A stretch of 64,000 nt of DNA. Origin: Stutzerimonas kunmingensis. GTDB taxonomy: Bacteria; Pseudomonadota; Gammaproteobacteria; Pseudomonadales; Pseudomonadaceae. The stretch lies in contig NZ_CP090366.1 in the NCBI RefSeq assembly GCF_021432085.1, positions 1,922,001 to 1,986,000 of the forward strand. The letters are read 5' to 3'. Numbering within the stretch: the stretch's first letter is position 1; each line of letters starts with the position of its first letter. Below are positions 38,484 to 46,787 of the stretch, in pieces. Below the pieces are notes generated by a model. That model worked only from the letters and a program-made list of their open reading frames with translations. It was not told the origin of the DNA and did not search any database. The position numbers and the translations under genes are program-made.

Positions 38484-40727
38484 ATGGTACAGGTCAGAGC
38501 GCTTCAGCCGATCAATACGGACGGTAGTATCAACCTGGATGGCTGGCTCGATCATGTGCTGGGGATGGACCCGGCACTCGACCGCGCGGCTCTTAAGGAG
38601 GCCTGCGAGTTTGCCCGCGAGGCGGAACAGCAGGCCAATGCGGCGCAGAACCTCTGGAGTGAAGGCACCTCCAGCTACCAGATCGGCCTCGAGATCGCCG
38701 AGATACTCGCCGACCTCAAGCTGGACCAGGACAGCCTGGTCGCCGCCGTTATCTACCGTGGCGTGCGTGAAGGCAAGATCCAGCTGGCCGATGTGAACCA
38801 GCGTTTTGGCCCGGTGGTGGCCAAGCTGGTCGAAGGCGTGCTTCGCATGGCGGCGATCAGCGCCAGTCTCAACCCACGCGAATCGCTCGTGCTCGGCTCC
38901 CAGGCGCAGGTGGAAAACCTGCGCAAGATGCTGGTGGCCATGGTCGATGACGTGCGCGTCGCGCTGATCAAGCTGGCCGAACGCACCTGTGCCATTCGCG
39001 CGGTGAAGCTGGCCGACGACGAGAAGCGTCAACGGGTTGCCCGCGAAGTCTTCGATATCTACGCGCCGCTGGCCCATCGCCTGGGCATCGGCCATATCAA
39101 GTGGGAGCTGGAGGACCTGTCCTTCCGCTACCTCGAGCCCGAGCAGTACAAGCAGATCGCCCAGCTCTTGCACGAGCGTCGCCTCGATCGCGAACAGTAC
39201 ATCCAGAACGTCGTGCAGCAACTCAGGGACGAACTGACTGCGACCGGCATCCAGCCCGACATCGACGGGCGTGCCAAGCACATCTATTCCATCTGGCGAA
39301 AGATGCAGAAGAAGGGCCTGCAGTTCAGCCAGATCTACGACGTTCGCGCCGTTCGCGTGCTGGTGCCGGAAGTCCGCGATTGCTACACCGCGCTGGGGAT
39401 CGTGCATACGCTGTGGCGGCACATTCCGAAGGAGTTCGACGACTATATCGCCAACCCCAAGGAGAACGGCTATCGCTCGCTGCACACCGCGGTGATCGGC
39501 CCGGAGGGCAAGGTGCTGGAGGTGCAGATTCGCACCCACGCCATGCACGAAGAGGCCGAGCTGGGCGTCTGCGCGCACTGGCGCTACAAGGGCACCGATG
39601 TCAATTCCGGCTCCGACCATTACGAGGAGAAGATCGCCTGGTTGCGTCAGGTGCTCGAATGGCACGAAGAGCTCGGCGACATCGGTGGCCTGGCCGACCA
39701 GCTGCGGGTGGATATCGAGCCGGATCGGGTCTACGTGTTCACCCCCGACGGCCATGCCATCGACCTGCCCAAGGGCGCCACACCGCTGGACTTCGCCTAT
39801 CGAGTGCATACCGAGATCGGCCACAACTGCCGCGGCGCCAAGGTCAACGGTCGCATCGTGCCGCTCAACTACAGCCTGCAGACCGGCGAGCAGGTGGAGA
39901 TCATCACCAGCAAGCACGGCTCGCCGAGCCGCGACTGGCTGAACCCCAACCTGGGCTACATCACCACCTCGCGCTCGCGGGCGAAGATCGTCCACTGGTT
40001 CAAACTGCAGGCCCGTGATCAGAACGTCGCCGCCGGCAAGGCGCTGCTGGAGCGCGAACTGGGACGTCTGGATCTGCCGCCGGTGGACTTCGACAAGCTG
40101 GCCGAAAAAGCCAACCTGAAGAACGCCGAAGACATGTTTGCCGCGCTGGGTGCTGGCGACCTGCGCCTGGCGCACCTGGTCAACATGGCGCAACAGCTGG
40201 TCGAGCCGGAGCGCGGTTACGACCAGCTGGAGCTGATTCCGCGGCGTTCGGCACCGTACAAGCCGGGCAAGCGCGCTGACGTGCAGATCCAGGGCGTCGG
40301 CAACCTGCTGACGCAGATGGCCGGCTGCTGCCAGCCGCTGCCGGGCGACCCCATCGTCGGTTACATCACCCAGGGCCGCGGTGTCAGCATCCACCGTCAG
40401 GACTGCCCGTCGGTGCTGCAACTGGCCGGGCGCGAGCCGGAGCGGATTATCCAGGTCAGCTGGGGGCCGGTACCGGAGAAGACCTATCCGGTGGAAATCA
40501 TGATCCGTGCCTACGACCGCGCCGGCCTGCTGCGCGACATCTCGCAGATGCTGCTCAACGAGCGCATCAACGTGCTGTCGATGAACACTCGTTCGAACAA
40601 GGAAGACAGCACAGCGCAGATGACGCTGACTATCGAGATTCCGGGGCTGAATGCTCTGGGTCGCCTGCTCAGCCGTATTTCGCAGCTGCCGAACATCATC
40701 GAAGCCAAGCGCCAAAGAGCGACGTAA
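38484..40727 (+). CDS. relA: GTP pyrophosphokinase RelA
   Basis: RelA binds ribosomes with uncharged tRNA and makes (p)ppGpp from ATP and GTP. The 747-residue product has a degenerate HD domain that lacks the HD pair, and a synthetase domain (YDVRAVRVLVPEV, then ANPKENGYRSLHT and EVQIRTHAMHEEAE). A TGS domain (VYVFTPDGHAIDLPKG), a conserved-cysteine region (QMAGCCQPLPGD) and a C-terminal ACT domain (IMIRAYDRAGLLRDI) follow. Only synthesis is predicted; a SpoT-type hydrolase would be needed elsewhere. A perfect TTGACA lies at 38395-38400 without a good -10. Confidence 0.97.
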   Translation: MVQVRALQPINTDGSINLDGWLDHVLGMDPALDRAALKEACEFAREAEQQANAAQNLWSEGTSSYQIGLEIAEILADLKLDQDSLVAAVIYRGVREGKIQLADVNQRFGPVVAKLVEGVLRMAAISASLNPRESLVLGSQAQVENLRKMLVAMVDDVRVALIKLAERTCAIRAVKLADDEKRQRVAREVFDIYAPLAHRLGIGHIKWELEDLSFRYLEPEQYKQIAQLLHERRLDREQYIQNVVQQLRDELTATGIQPDIDGRAKHIYSIWRKMQKKGLQFSQIYDVRAVRVLVPEVRDCYTALGIVHTLWRHIPKEFDDYIANPKENGYRSLHTAVIGPEGKVLEVQIRTHAMHEEAELGVCAHWRYKGTDVNSGSDHYEEKIAWLRQVLEWHEELGDIGGLADQLRVDIEPDRVYVFTPDGHAIDLPKGATPLDFAYRVHTEIGHNCRGAKVNGRIVPLNYSLQTGEQVEIITSKHGSPSRDWLNPNLGYITTSRSRAKIVHWFKLQARDQNVAAGKALLERELGRLDLPPVDFDKLAEKANLKNAEDMFAALGAGDLRLAHLVNMAQQLVEPERGYDQLELIPRRSAPYKPGKRADVQIQGVGNLLTQMAGCCQPLPGDPIVGYITQGRGVSIHRQDCPSVLQLAGREPERIIQVSWGPVPEKTYPVEIMIRAYDRAGLLRDISQMLLNERINVLSMNTRSNKEDSTAQMTLTIEIPGLNALGRLLSRISQLPNIIEAKRQRAT

Positions 40728-40760
40728 GGCGCAGCGCAGAGGCGGCGCCAACCGCGCCAT

Positions 40761-40786
40761 GGTGGATGGGTGAAGCGTCATCCACC
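40761..40786. repeat. Intergenic hairpin repeat, copy 1 (GGTGGATG type)
   Basis: GGTGGATG at 40761-40768 pairs with CATCCACC at 40779-40786. It continues CCACCCTAC, which is the inverse of the start of copy 2 (GTAGGGTGG at 40835-40843), so the first two copies face each other. Confidence 0.75.
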
Positions 40787-40834
40787 CTACGATGCAATAC
40801 GGGTTTTTTTGGGCGTTTGGCCCGTGACCGAACC

Positions 40835-40864
40835 GTAGGGTGGATGTCGCTTTTTACATCCACC
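40835..40864. repeat. Intergenic hairpin repeat, copy 2
   Basis: GTAGGGTGGATG with CATCCACC at 40857-40864 forms a hairpin, with the same core as copy 1 and nearly the same sequence as copy 3. Together with copy 1 it fills most of the gap between relA and mazG. Confidence 0.75.
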
Positions 40865-40913
40865 GTGATGTCATCAGCGTCCCTCACCAGCCCTCGATTC
40901 GCTGAGGAATCCT

Positions 40914-41744
40914 ATGTACCAACTCAACGATCTCCTGCACCTGATGGCCCGGCTGCGTGATCCACAGCATGGATGTCCGTGGGACCTGCAGCAGAACTAC
41001 GCGAGCATCGTGCCGCATACGCTGGAAGAGGCCTACGAAGTGGCCGATGCCATCGAAAGCGGCGACTTCGATCATCTGCCCGGCGAGTTGGGTGACCTGC
41101 TGTTTCAGGTCGTCTACTACAGCCAGATGGCCCGGGAGGAAGGGCGTTTCGAGTTCGCCACGGTGGTCGATGCCATCACCCGCAAGCTGATCCGTCGCCA
41201 CCCCCACGTGTTCCCCGATGGCGATCTGTACGGCTCGCCGGAGCTGCCGCGCCTCGACGAGATGGCCATCAAGCAGCGCTGGGAAGAGATCAAGGCCGAA
41301 GAGCGTGCCGAGAAAGCGGCCGCACCTGAACAATTGTCCCTGCTCGATGACGTGCCCAGCGCGCTGCCGGCGCTCAGCCGGGCCGCGAAACTGCAGAAGC
41401 GCGCGGCGCAGGTCGGCTTCGACTGGCCCGAGGCGCTGCCGGTGGTGGACAAGGTGCGCGAGGAACTCGGCGAAGTGCTGGAGGCAATGAGCGAGAACGA
41501 TCCGCAGGCCATTGCCGAAGAGCTTGGCGATCTGCTGTTCGTCGTGGTCAACCTGGCGCGCCATCTCAAGGTCGATCCGGAGAACGCCTTGCGTGCCGCG
41601 AATGGCAAGTTCGAGCGGCGTTTTCGCTTCATCGAGCAGGCCTTGCGTGAGGCGGGGAGGCCAATCGAGAACTGCGATCTCGAAGAGCTTGACGCGCTCT
41701 GGGGCGAGGCGAAGAAGGCCGAACGATCGCCGTCCTGCGGCTAA
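40914..41744 (+). CDS. mazG: Nucleoside triphosphate pyrophosphohydrolase MazG
   Basis: MazG hydrolyses NTPs and dNTPs to NMP and pyrophosphate; in E. coli it lowers (p)ppGpp levels during starvation, which fits its place next to relA. The 276-residue product has two MazG domains. The first begins LHLMARLRDPQHGCPWD with the EEAYEVADAI metal motif. The second carries EELGEVLEAM and EELGDLLFVVVNLARHL. Hairpin repeats flank the gene on both sides. The start is ATG 40914; an upstream GAGGAATCCT is a plausible ribosome site. Confidence 0.95.
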   Translation: MYQLNDLLHLMARLRDPQHGCPWDLQQNYASIVPHTLEEAYEVADAIESGDFDHLPGELGDLLFQVVYYSQMAREEGRFEFATVVDAITRKLIRRHPHVFPDGDLYGSPELPRLDEMAIKQRWEEIKAEERAEKAAAPEQLSLLDDVPSALPALSRAAKLQKRAAQVGFDWPEALPVVDKVREELGEVLEAMSENDPQAIAEELGDLLFVVVNLARHLKVDPENALRAANGKFERRFRFIEQALREAGRPIENCDLEELDALWGEAKKAERSPSCG

Positions 41745-41755
41745 CTGCACTTTCC

Positions 41756-41782
41756 GGGTGGATGTGGCTTTTCACATCCACC
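41756..41782. repeat. Intergenic hairpin repeat, copy 3
   Basis: GGGTGGATG and CATCCACC (41775-41782) flank a 10-nt T-rich centre (TGGCTTTTCA). The copy differs from copy 2 at few positions, so these are dispersed copies of one element. Confidence 0.75.
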
Positions 41783-41855
41783 ACAATGCCGCTCGGTGGG
41801 CGGCCGAAGCGTCCACCCGCGTCCCACTTGAATTCACGACGAGACGAGCCGAAAC

Positions 41856-42395
41856 ATGAGTCTTTCCCTCCGTGATCAGCTGCTCAAAGCCGGGCTGGTC
41901 AACGAAAAGCAGGCCAAGCAGGCCGTCAAGCAGAAGCAGAAGCAGCAGCGCCTGGAGAAGAAAGGCCAGGTCGAGAAGGACGATTCGCAGCGCGAAGCGG
42001 CACTGAAGGCGCAGGCGGAAAAGATTGCCCGCGATCAGGAGCTCAACCGTCAGCAGCAGCAAAAGGCCGAACAGAAGGCCCGTACAGCGCAGATCAAGCA
42101 GTTGATCGAGACCAGCCGTCTGCCGAAGCTGACCACCGAGGATTACTACAACTTCGTCGACGACAAGAAGGTCAAGCGGCTGTCGGTGAACAAGCTGATG
42201 CGTGAAAAGCTGGCCAGCGGCTCGCTGGCCATCGTTCGTCATGGCGGCGGCTACGAAGTGATCCCGCGTGAAGCGGCGCTTAAGATTCAGGAGCGCGACC
42301 CGCAGCGGGTGGTGCAGCTCAACATCCGCACCGAAGAGCCGGATGCCGACGATCCCTACGCCGCCTATCAGGTGCCGGACGACCTGATGTGGTAA
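41856..42395 (+). CDS. DUF2058 family protein (nucleoprotein/polynucleotide-associated, YaiL-like)
   Basis: The 179-residue product starts SLSLRDQLLKAGLVNEKQAKQA and has a very basic, Gln/Lys-rich central coiled coil. The C-terminal block (TTEDYYNFVDDKKVKRLSVN) defines DUF2058. The family is associated with nucleic acids but its role is unknown. The ATG at 41856 is chosen. It follows mazG across a hairpin repeat. Confidence 0.85.
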   Translation: MSLSLRDQLLKAGLVNEKQAKQAVKQKQKQQRLEKKGQVEKDDSQREAALKAQAEKIARDQELNRQQQQKAEQKARTAQIKQLIETSRLPKLTTEDYYNFVDDKKVKRLSVNKLMREKLASGSLAIVRHGGGYEVIPREAALKIQERDPQRVVQLNIRTEEPDADDPYAAYQVPDDLMW

Positions 42396-42503
42396 TCCGC
42401 TGGGGCAGGTCGGCCGCCCGACGGAAGGTTGGATAGAAAGCGCCTGCCCCGACCTCTACTACAGACCAGCCCGCAGCTGCGGGTTAATGCAGTGGAGGAC
42501 GTT

Positions 42504-42665
42504 ATGGACGCTCGATCGAATCGCTATTTCCACGCCGCCGAAACCGATGGCTGGCACGCCGCCGGCATTCCGGGTGATCCGGAGGAGCCAGGCGTTCCCA
42601 CCCAGCCGTCCGAGCCCGGCGAGCCCACCGTGCCCGACCAGCCGCCACCCGCACCTGTCGCCTGA
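42504..42665 (+). CDS. Small proline-rich hypothetical protein
   Basis: The 53-residue product begins MDARSNRYFHAAETDGW and ends with a Pro/Glu-rich tail. It has no signal peptide and no recognised family. GGAGGAC lies 6 bp before the ATG at 42504, which supports translation. The longer reading from 42429 is less likely because it would need an unsupported upstream start. The gap after it (42666-42987) is 322 bp: apart from a terminator-like hairpin at its left end I see no gene in it. Confidence 0.55.
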   Translation: MDARSNRYFHAAETDGWHAAGIPGDPEEPGVPTQPSEPGEPTVPDQPPPAPVA

Positions 42666-42686
42666 CCATTGGCGAGAGGGTCTGAC

Positions 42687-42726
42687 GCGGCTTCCTCCCC
42701 GGAGGCCGCTCCGTTCCCGGTTTTTT
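42687..42726 (+). terminator. Probable terminator of the small proline-rich gene
   Basis: GCGGCTTCC and GGAGGCCGC can form a 9-bp stem with one G-T pair. A run of six T (42721-42726) follows 11 bp later rather than directly, so the prediction is moderate. Confidence 0.45.
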
Positions 42727-42987
42727 CAGCTCATTGAATCCAAGGAGCCGGCCTGCTGAGCACATCATCGGGCTCTGCTCTGCGCGCGCTTTCCTGCGCA
42801 TCGGCCGCCCCCTTGCTATCGCCAAGCCAGCCGCCGCGAGTCCAAGAGATACCTTCCACTCGCGACAAAGCTGCTACCGTTTAAGTGAGGGACCGAACTG
42901 CCGACGCCGGATGGGTCTAAGAACTTACAAAAACCAAATTGCGCGTTATTACGCACGACGGGTTGCTTTAAGGCGAGGGGCACTTTC

Positions 42988-43221
42988 ATGACGACTTGGA
43001 TCATTGCGTACAACAAAGACGGCAACACCGCGACACTGAAGATCGACTCGGCGCACCAGCCGGATATCGATGAGGCTGTGGAACTGGTGAGTCGCAAGGC
43101 AGAAGAGCTGTATCCGGATCAGGAGATCGAGCACGAGCACGAGCCCGATCTGGAGGACACCCCGGCCACACGCCTGGCCGAGCGTTATGGCATCACCATC
43201 ACGGGCATATCCCAGGCCTGA
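42988..43221 (+). CDS. Small hypothetical protein
   Basis: The 77-residue, acidic product (MTTWIIAYNKDGNTATLKID at the start, histidine/glutamate-rich EIEHEHEPDLED in the middle) is soluble and has no recognised domain. GAGGGG lies 8-10 bp before the ATG. It overlaps the 3' end of the convergent pdeM gene by 23 bp. Confidence 0.6.
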   Translation: MTTWIIAYNKDGNTATLKIDSAHQPDIDEAVELVSRKAEELYPDQEIEHEHEPDLEDTPATRLAERYGITITGISQA

Positions 43222-43897
43222 CCGGCGCAGGGCGTCTCAGCGGCCAGACCTCTCCATCCCCGATCACATAAATCTGCCAGTTGTCTTCGGCTGCCACCGT
43301 CATCGTTCCGGTGAAGTTGCCGAAGGCCGGCAGCAGGCTGAGCCGCGCTCCGATGCAAAAGCACGGCAGGCGCAGGCGCTGGCGGCCGCGGCCATGTAGC
43401 TGAAAGGCTGGATGTACGTGGCCAGCGAGTACGTGATGGGTCGGATGCGGGTCCGGCTCATGCTGCAGGGCATAGGGGCCGAGCAGCAACGGCTCGCTGA
43501 CTACGCTTATGTCTAACTCGCGCGGTGGGTCGCCGGCACGGCGGTCGTGGTTGCCACGCACCAGCGTAATTTCCAATTGCGCATGTTGCGCACGCCATTC
43601 GGCCAGACGGGCCAGCGTGGATGGTGCACGGGACTCCGGCGCATGCAGGAAATCACCGAGAAAGATCAGCTGGCGGCAGGCGTACCGCCCCAGCAGATCG
43701 TCCAGCTGGCGCAGGTTGGCGTCGGTGGTGCCGTGGGGCACGGGCTGGCCCAGGCGCCGGTAGGCTGCGGCCTTGCCGAAATGTATATCTGCTATCAGCA
43801 ACGCCTGCTGCTCAGGCCAGTAGACGGCCTTTTCCGCAAGCAGCCAGAGCGTACTGCCGGCCAGTTCGATGGGCTGGTAAGGATTCATGCGAGACAT
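43199..43897 (-). CDS. pdeM: Ligase-associated metallophosphoesterase PdeM
   Basis: PdeM is a metallophosphoesterase encoded with the Lhr-like helicase, ATP-dependent ligase and exonuclease. The 232-residue product has the metallophosphoesterase motifs: ADIHFGK (D-x-H), GDFLHAPE (GD), RGNHD (GNHD) and AGHVHP (GHxH). This implies a two-metal site that cleaves phosphodiesters. Two close Met codons (43897 and 43888) are possible starts; no clear ribosome site decides. It lies 19 bp after the helicase stop on the same strand and overlaps the convergent small gene. Confidence 0.85.
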   Translation of the reverse strand: MSRMNPYQPIELAGSTLWLLAEKAVYWPEQQALLIADIHFGKAAAYRRLGQPVPHGTTDANLRQLDDLLGRYACRQLIFLGDFLHAPESRAPSTLARLAEWRAQHAQLEITLVRGNHDRRAGDPPRELDISVVSEPLLLGPYALQHEPDPHPTHHVLAGHVHPAFQLHGRGRQRLRLPCFCIGARLSLLPAFGNFTGTMTVAAEDNWQIYVIGDGEVWPLRRPAPVRPGICP

Positions 43898-43916
43898 GGG
43901 CGTGCTGAGGCTAGCG

Positions 43917-46787
43917 TCATGGGGCGCGTTTCGGCTTCCTGAGCCGTGGCGTGCCGTCCTTGGTCTGCCGCGGTTTGCGCTTGGGCGCGGTTTCACGTTC
44001 GACCATGATGCTGGCATTCGCTTCCGACTGATAGCCGCCGGGACCAGCCGCCTTGTCCAGCTCGGCGACCATGCGGCGGATGCGGTCGGCGAGTTTTTCC
44101 GAACTCATGCTTTCGCGAAAGCGTTCGACCATCAACGGAAACGCCAACGGCGTGGTGCGTTTGACCTGATGGATGTCCAGTTGGCGCCCTTGCAGCCTGT
44201 TCATGGTCTGCTCCAGCCGCTCGACCTCCAGCTCCTGCCGCAGCACTTCTTCCTCGGCCTGGGTCAGTAAAAGGTTGGCCGGGTCGTATTGACGGAACAC
44301 GTCGAAGAACAGGCCGCTGGATGCCTGCAGCTGGCGCGCGCTCTTCTGCGCGCCGGGGTAGCCGGAGAAAACTAGCCCCGCGATGCGCGCGATCTCCCGG
44401 AAGCGCCGGCGCGCCAGTTCGCCAGCGTTGAGGCTAGCGAGCACGTCCTGCAGCAGATTGTTCTGGCTGAATAGTTCGGGCGTCAGCCATTTCAGCCAGT
44501 CCACCTCGGTCGCAGAAAGCAGTTCGAAACCGTAGTCGTTGACCGCAATCGAAAAGGTCAGCGGCTGCTGCTGGCCCATGCGCCAGGCCAGCAGGCTTGC
44601 GAGGCCCAGATGTACGTGGCGGCCGGCAAAAGGGTAGAGGAACAGGTGCCAGCCCTCGCGGGACTTCATCACCTCGGCCAGCAGCGTGGTCTCGGTGGGC
44701 AGCGCGGACCAGTCCATCTGTACACGGAGCAGGGGCTCGACCAGGCGCATCTCGTCGCTTTCGAAACGGCCACGCGAGGCGGCGCCGAGTTGTTCCACAA
44801 CCGCATCGGCCAGTTCGCTCGATAGCGGCATGCGGCCGCCGTTCCAGCGGGGCACGGCGGCCTTCTTTCCCGTGGCGCGGCTGACGTAGGCGGTCATGTT
44901 TTCGACCCGTACCAGCTCCAGCAAACGGCCGCCGAAGAGGAAGTTGTCGCCCGGGCGCAAGCGCGCGATGAACCCTTCCTCGATGGTGCCCAGCGAACGG
45001 CCACTGCCGCCCTTGGCCCAGAACTTCACCGTCAGGCTGGCATCGCTGACGATGGTGCCGATGCTCATGCGATGGCGCAGCGCCACACGGCGGCTCGGTA
45101 CTTTCCACAGCCCGGTGTCGTCCGGCTCGACACGCTGGTAATCCGGGTAGGCGGTCAGGGAATGTCCGCCGTGCCGCACGAAGGCCAGCGCCCATTGCCA
45201 GTGATCGTCAGTGAGATCGCGGTACGACCAGGCTTGCCTAACCTCGTCGAACAATTCTTCCGGACGAAACCCACCGCCCAGCGCCATGCTCACCAGGTGC
45301 TGCACCAGTACGTCCAGTGGTCGATGGGACGCGCTGCGGGCTTCGATGCGGCGTTCGGCGATCGCGATCTGGGCGGCGGCGGCTTCCACTACTTCGACGC
45401 TGTGTGTAGGCACCAGCGTGACGCGGGAAGTCCGACCCGGCGCATGCCCGGAGCGACCGGCCCGTTGCATCAGCCGCGCCACGCCCTTGGGCGAACCGAT
45501 CTGCAGGACCCGCTCAACGGGTAAAAAATCGACACCGAGATCCAGGCTCGAGGTGCAGACCACCGCTTTCAGCGCACCTTGTTTGAGGCCCAGCTCCACC
45601 CAGTCGCGCACCTCGCGAGCGAGCGAGCCGTGGTGCAACGCGATCAGCCCGGCCCAGTCCGGCCGCGCGCCGAGGATCGCCTGGTACCAGATCTCCGACT
45701 GCGAGCGGGTATTGGTAAAGACCAGCGTTGTGGCCGCCGAGTCGATCTGCTCGACCACTTGCGGCAGCATGCGTAGCCCGAGATGGCCGGCCCAGGGGAA
45801 GCGTTCAATGCTCGGCGGCAGCAAGGTATCAACACGCAGATCCTTGTCGACCCGACCTTGCACCAGCTTGCCGCGCCCCGGATGCAACAACACCTCCAGC
45901 GCATGGGGCTGGTTGCCGAGGGTCGCCGACAGCCCCCACACGATGAGCTCCGGCATCCACTGACGAAGCCGCGCCAGCGCCAGTTGCAGCTGCACGCCCC
46001 GCTTATTGCCCAGCAGCTCATGCCACTCGTCCACCACCAGCATGCGCAGGCCCGAGAAGGCCTGGCGCGCATCGGCGCGGGTCAGCAGCAGGGTCAGGCT
46101 TTCCGGTGTGGTGACCAGCGCGCTGGGTAGCCTTCGGCCCTGGCGCGCACGCTCGGAACTGCTGGTATCACCGGTGCGCAGGCCGATGCTCCAGTTGATG
46201 CCGAGATCATCCAGCGGTGCTTGCAGAGCCCGCGCGGTATCGGCCGCCAATGCGCGCATCGGGGTGATCCAGAGCACCGTCAAAGGCGCTGGCTTGTCCG
46301 TCGCGGTGGAAGAGGGTGCCTTGGTCGCAAAGCGATTCAGGGCTCCGAGCCAGACAGCGTAGGTCTTGCCGGAGCCGGTGGTGGCGTGCAGCAGCCCCGA
46401 TTCGCCATGGCCTATCGCTTGCCACACCTCCTGCTGGAACGGGAAGGGTTGCCAGACACGGCTGGAAAACCAGCCCGCAGCGAGGCTCTCAGCCCCGTCC
46501 TTCACCCCCTCTCCCGGAAGGAGAGGGGAGTGATCGTGTGGCTGCTCGGCATCTTCGTCTGGCATGGCTCCGGTCTTGCTCCCTCTCGGAGAGGGTCGGG
46601 GTGCGGGCTGGCGCACGTCGGGGTCGCGTAACGCTTCCCTCACCCCCGGCCCCTCTCCCGGAGGGAGAGGGGGGTGATCGCGCGGTTGCTCAGCATTCTC
46701 GCCTGGCACTGCTCCGCTCTTGCTCCCTCTCCCTCTGGGAGAGGGTTGGGGTGAGGGCTGAGCGGGTGCCGGGTGACTTGGTTTCAT
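43917..46787 (-). CDS. Lhr-like ligase-associated DEXH-box helicase with repeat-derived N-terminus
   Basis: The 956-residue product is the ligase-associated Lhr-type ATP-dependent helicase. It has Walker A ATTGSGKT (about 135-142), DEWH (253-256) and the Lhr C-terminal module. The usual N-terminus corresponds to residue 100 on ([16 protein letters not shown]). Residues 4-98 are encoded by two tandem copies of an inverted-repeat element (46499-46608, 46637-46757) and are proline/arginine-rich. The ATG at 46787 overlaps the ligase stop (ATGA), so this start is very likely real and the extension is translated. An internal Met at residue 75 is the only other plausible start. Confidence 0.88.
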   Translation of the reverse strand: MKPSHPAPAQPSPQPSPRGRGSKSGAVPGENAEQPRDHPPLPPGEGPGVREALRDPDVRQPAPRPSPRGSKTGAMPDEDAEQPHDHSPLLPGEGVKDGAESLAAGWFSSRVWQPFPFQQEVWQAIGHGESGLLHATTGSGKTYAVWLGALNRFATKAPSSTATDKPAPLTVLWITPMRALAADTARALQAPLDDLGINWSIGLRTGDTSSSERARQGRRLPSALVTTPESLTLLLTRADARQAFSGLRMLVVDEWHELLGNKRGVQLQLALARLRQWMPELIVWGLSATLGNQPHALEVLLHPGRGKLVQGRVDKDLRVDTLLPPSIERFPWAGHLGLRMLPQVVEQIDSAATTLVFTNTRSQSEIWYQAILGARPDWAGLIALHHGSLAREVRDWVELGLKQGALKAVVCTSSLDLGVDFLPVERVLQIGSPKGVARLMQRAGRSGHAPGRTSRVTLVPTHSVEVVEAAAAQIAIAERRIEARSASHRPLDVLVQHLVSMALGGGFRPEELFDEVRQAWSYRDLTDDHWQWALAFVRHGGHSLTAYPDYQRVEPDDTGLWKVPSRRVALRHRMSIGTIVSDASLTVKFWAKGGSGRSLGTIEEGFIARLRPGDNFLFGGRLLELVRVENMTAYVSRATGKKAAVPRWNGGRMPLSSELADAVVEQLGAASRGRFESDEMRLVEPLLRVQMDWSALPTETTLLAEVMKSREGWHLFLYPFAGRHVHLGLASLLAWRMGQQQPLTFSIAVNDYGFELLSATEVDWLKWLTPELFSQNNLLQDVLASLNAGELARRRFREIARIAGLVFSGYPGAQKSARQLQASSGLFFDVFRQYDPANLLLTQAEEEVLRQELEVERLEQTMNRLQGRQLDIHQVKRTTPLAFPLMVERFRESMSSEKLADRIRRMVAELDKAAGPGGYQSEANASIMVERETAPKRKPRQTKDGTPRLRKPKRAP
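46499..46608. repeat. Inverted-repeat-bounded element, copy A, inside the helicase gene
   Basis: The element runs from CCTTCACCCC to a GGGGTGCGGG end, with internal GGAGAGGGGAGTGATCG and CTGCTCGGCATC. It aligns to copy B with a few indels. The pattern is like small MITE/REP-type elements common in pseudomonads. It encodes part of the helicase N-terminus. Confidence 0.8.
46637..46757. repeat. Inverted-repeat-bounded element, copy B, inside the helicase gene
   Basis: The element is bounded by CCCTCACCCC at 46637 and GGGTTGGGGTGAGGG ending at 46757, which are near-perfect inverted ends. Its internal sequence (GTGATCGCGCGGTTGCTC) is close to copy A. It lies 27 bp from the ligase stop. Confidence 0.8.

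Noticed and set aside
38448..40781. A 777-codon open frame opposite relA
   Set aside because: It is an antisense shadow of relA; the forward frame has all RelA domains.
40801..40811. T-run after the first hairpin repeat as a relA terminator
   Set aside because: The run of seven T lies about 18 bp after the hairpin stem, too far for a standard intrinsic terminator.
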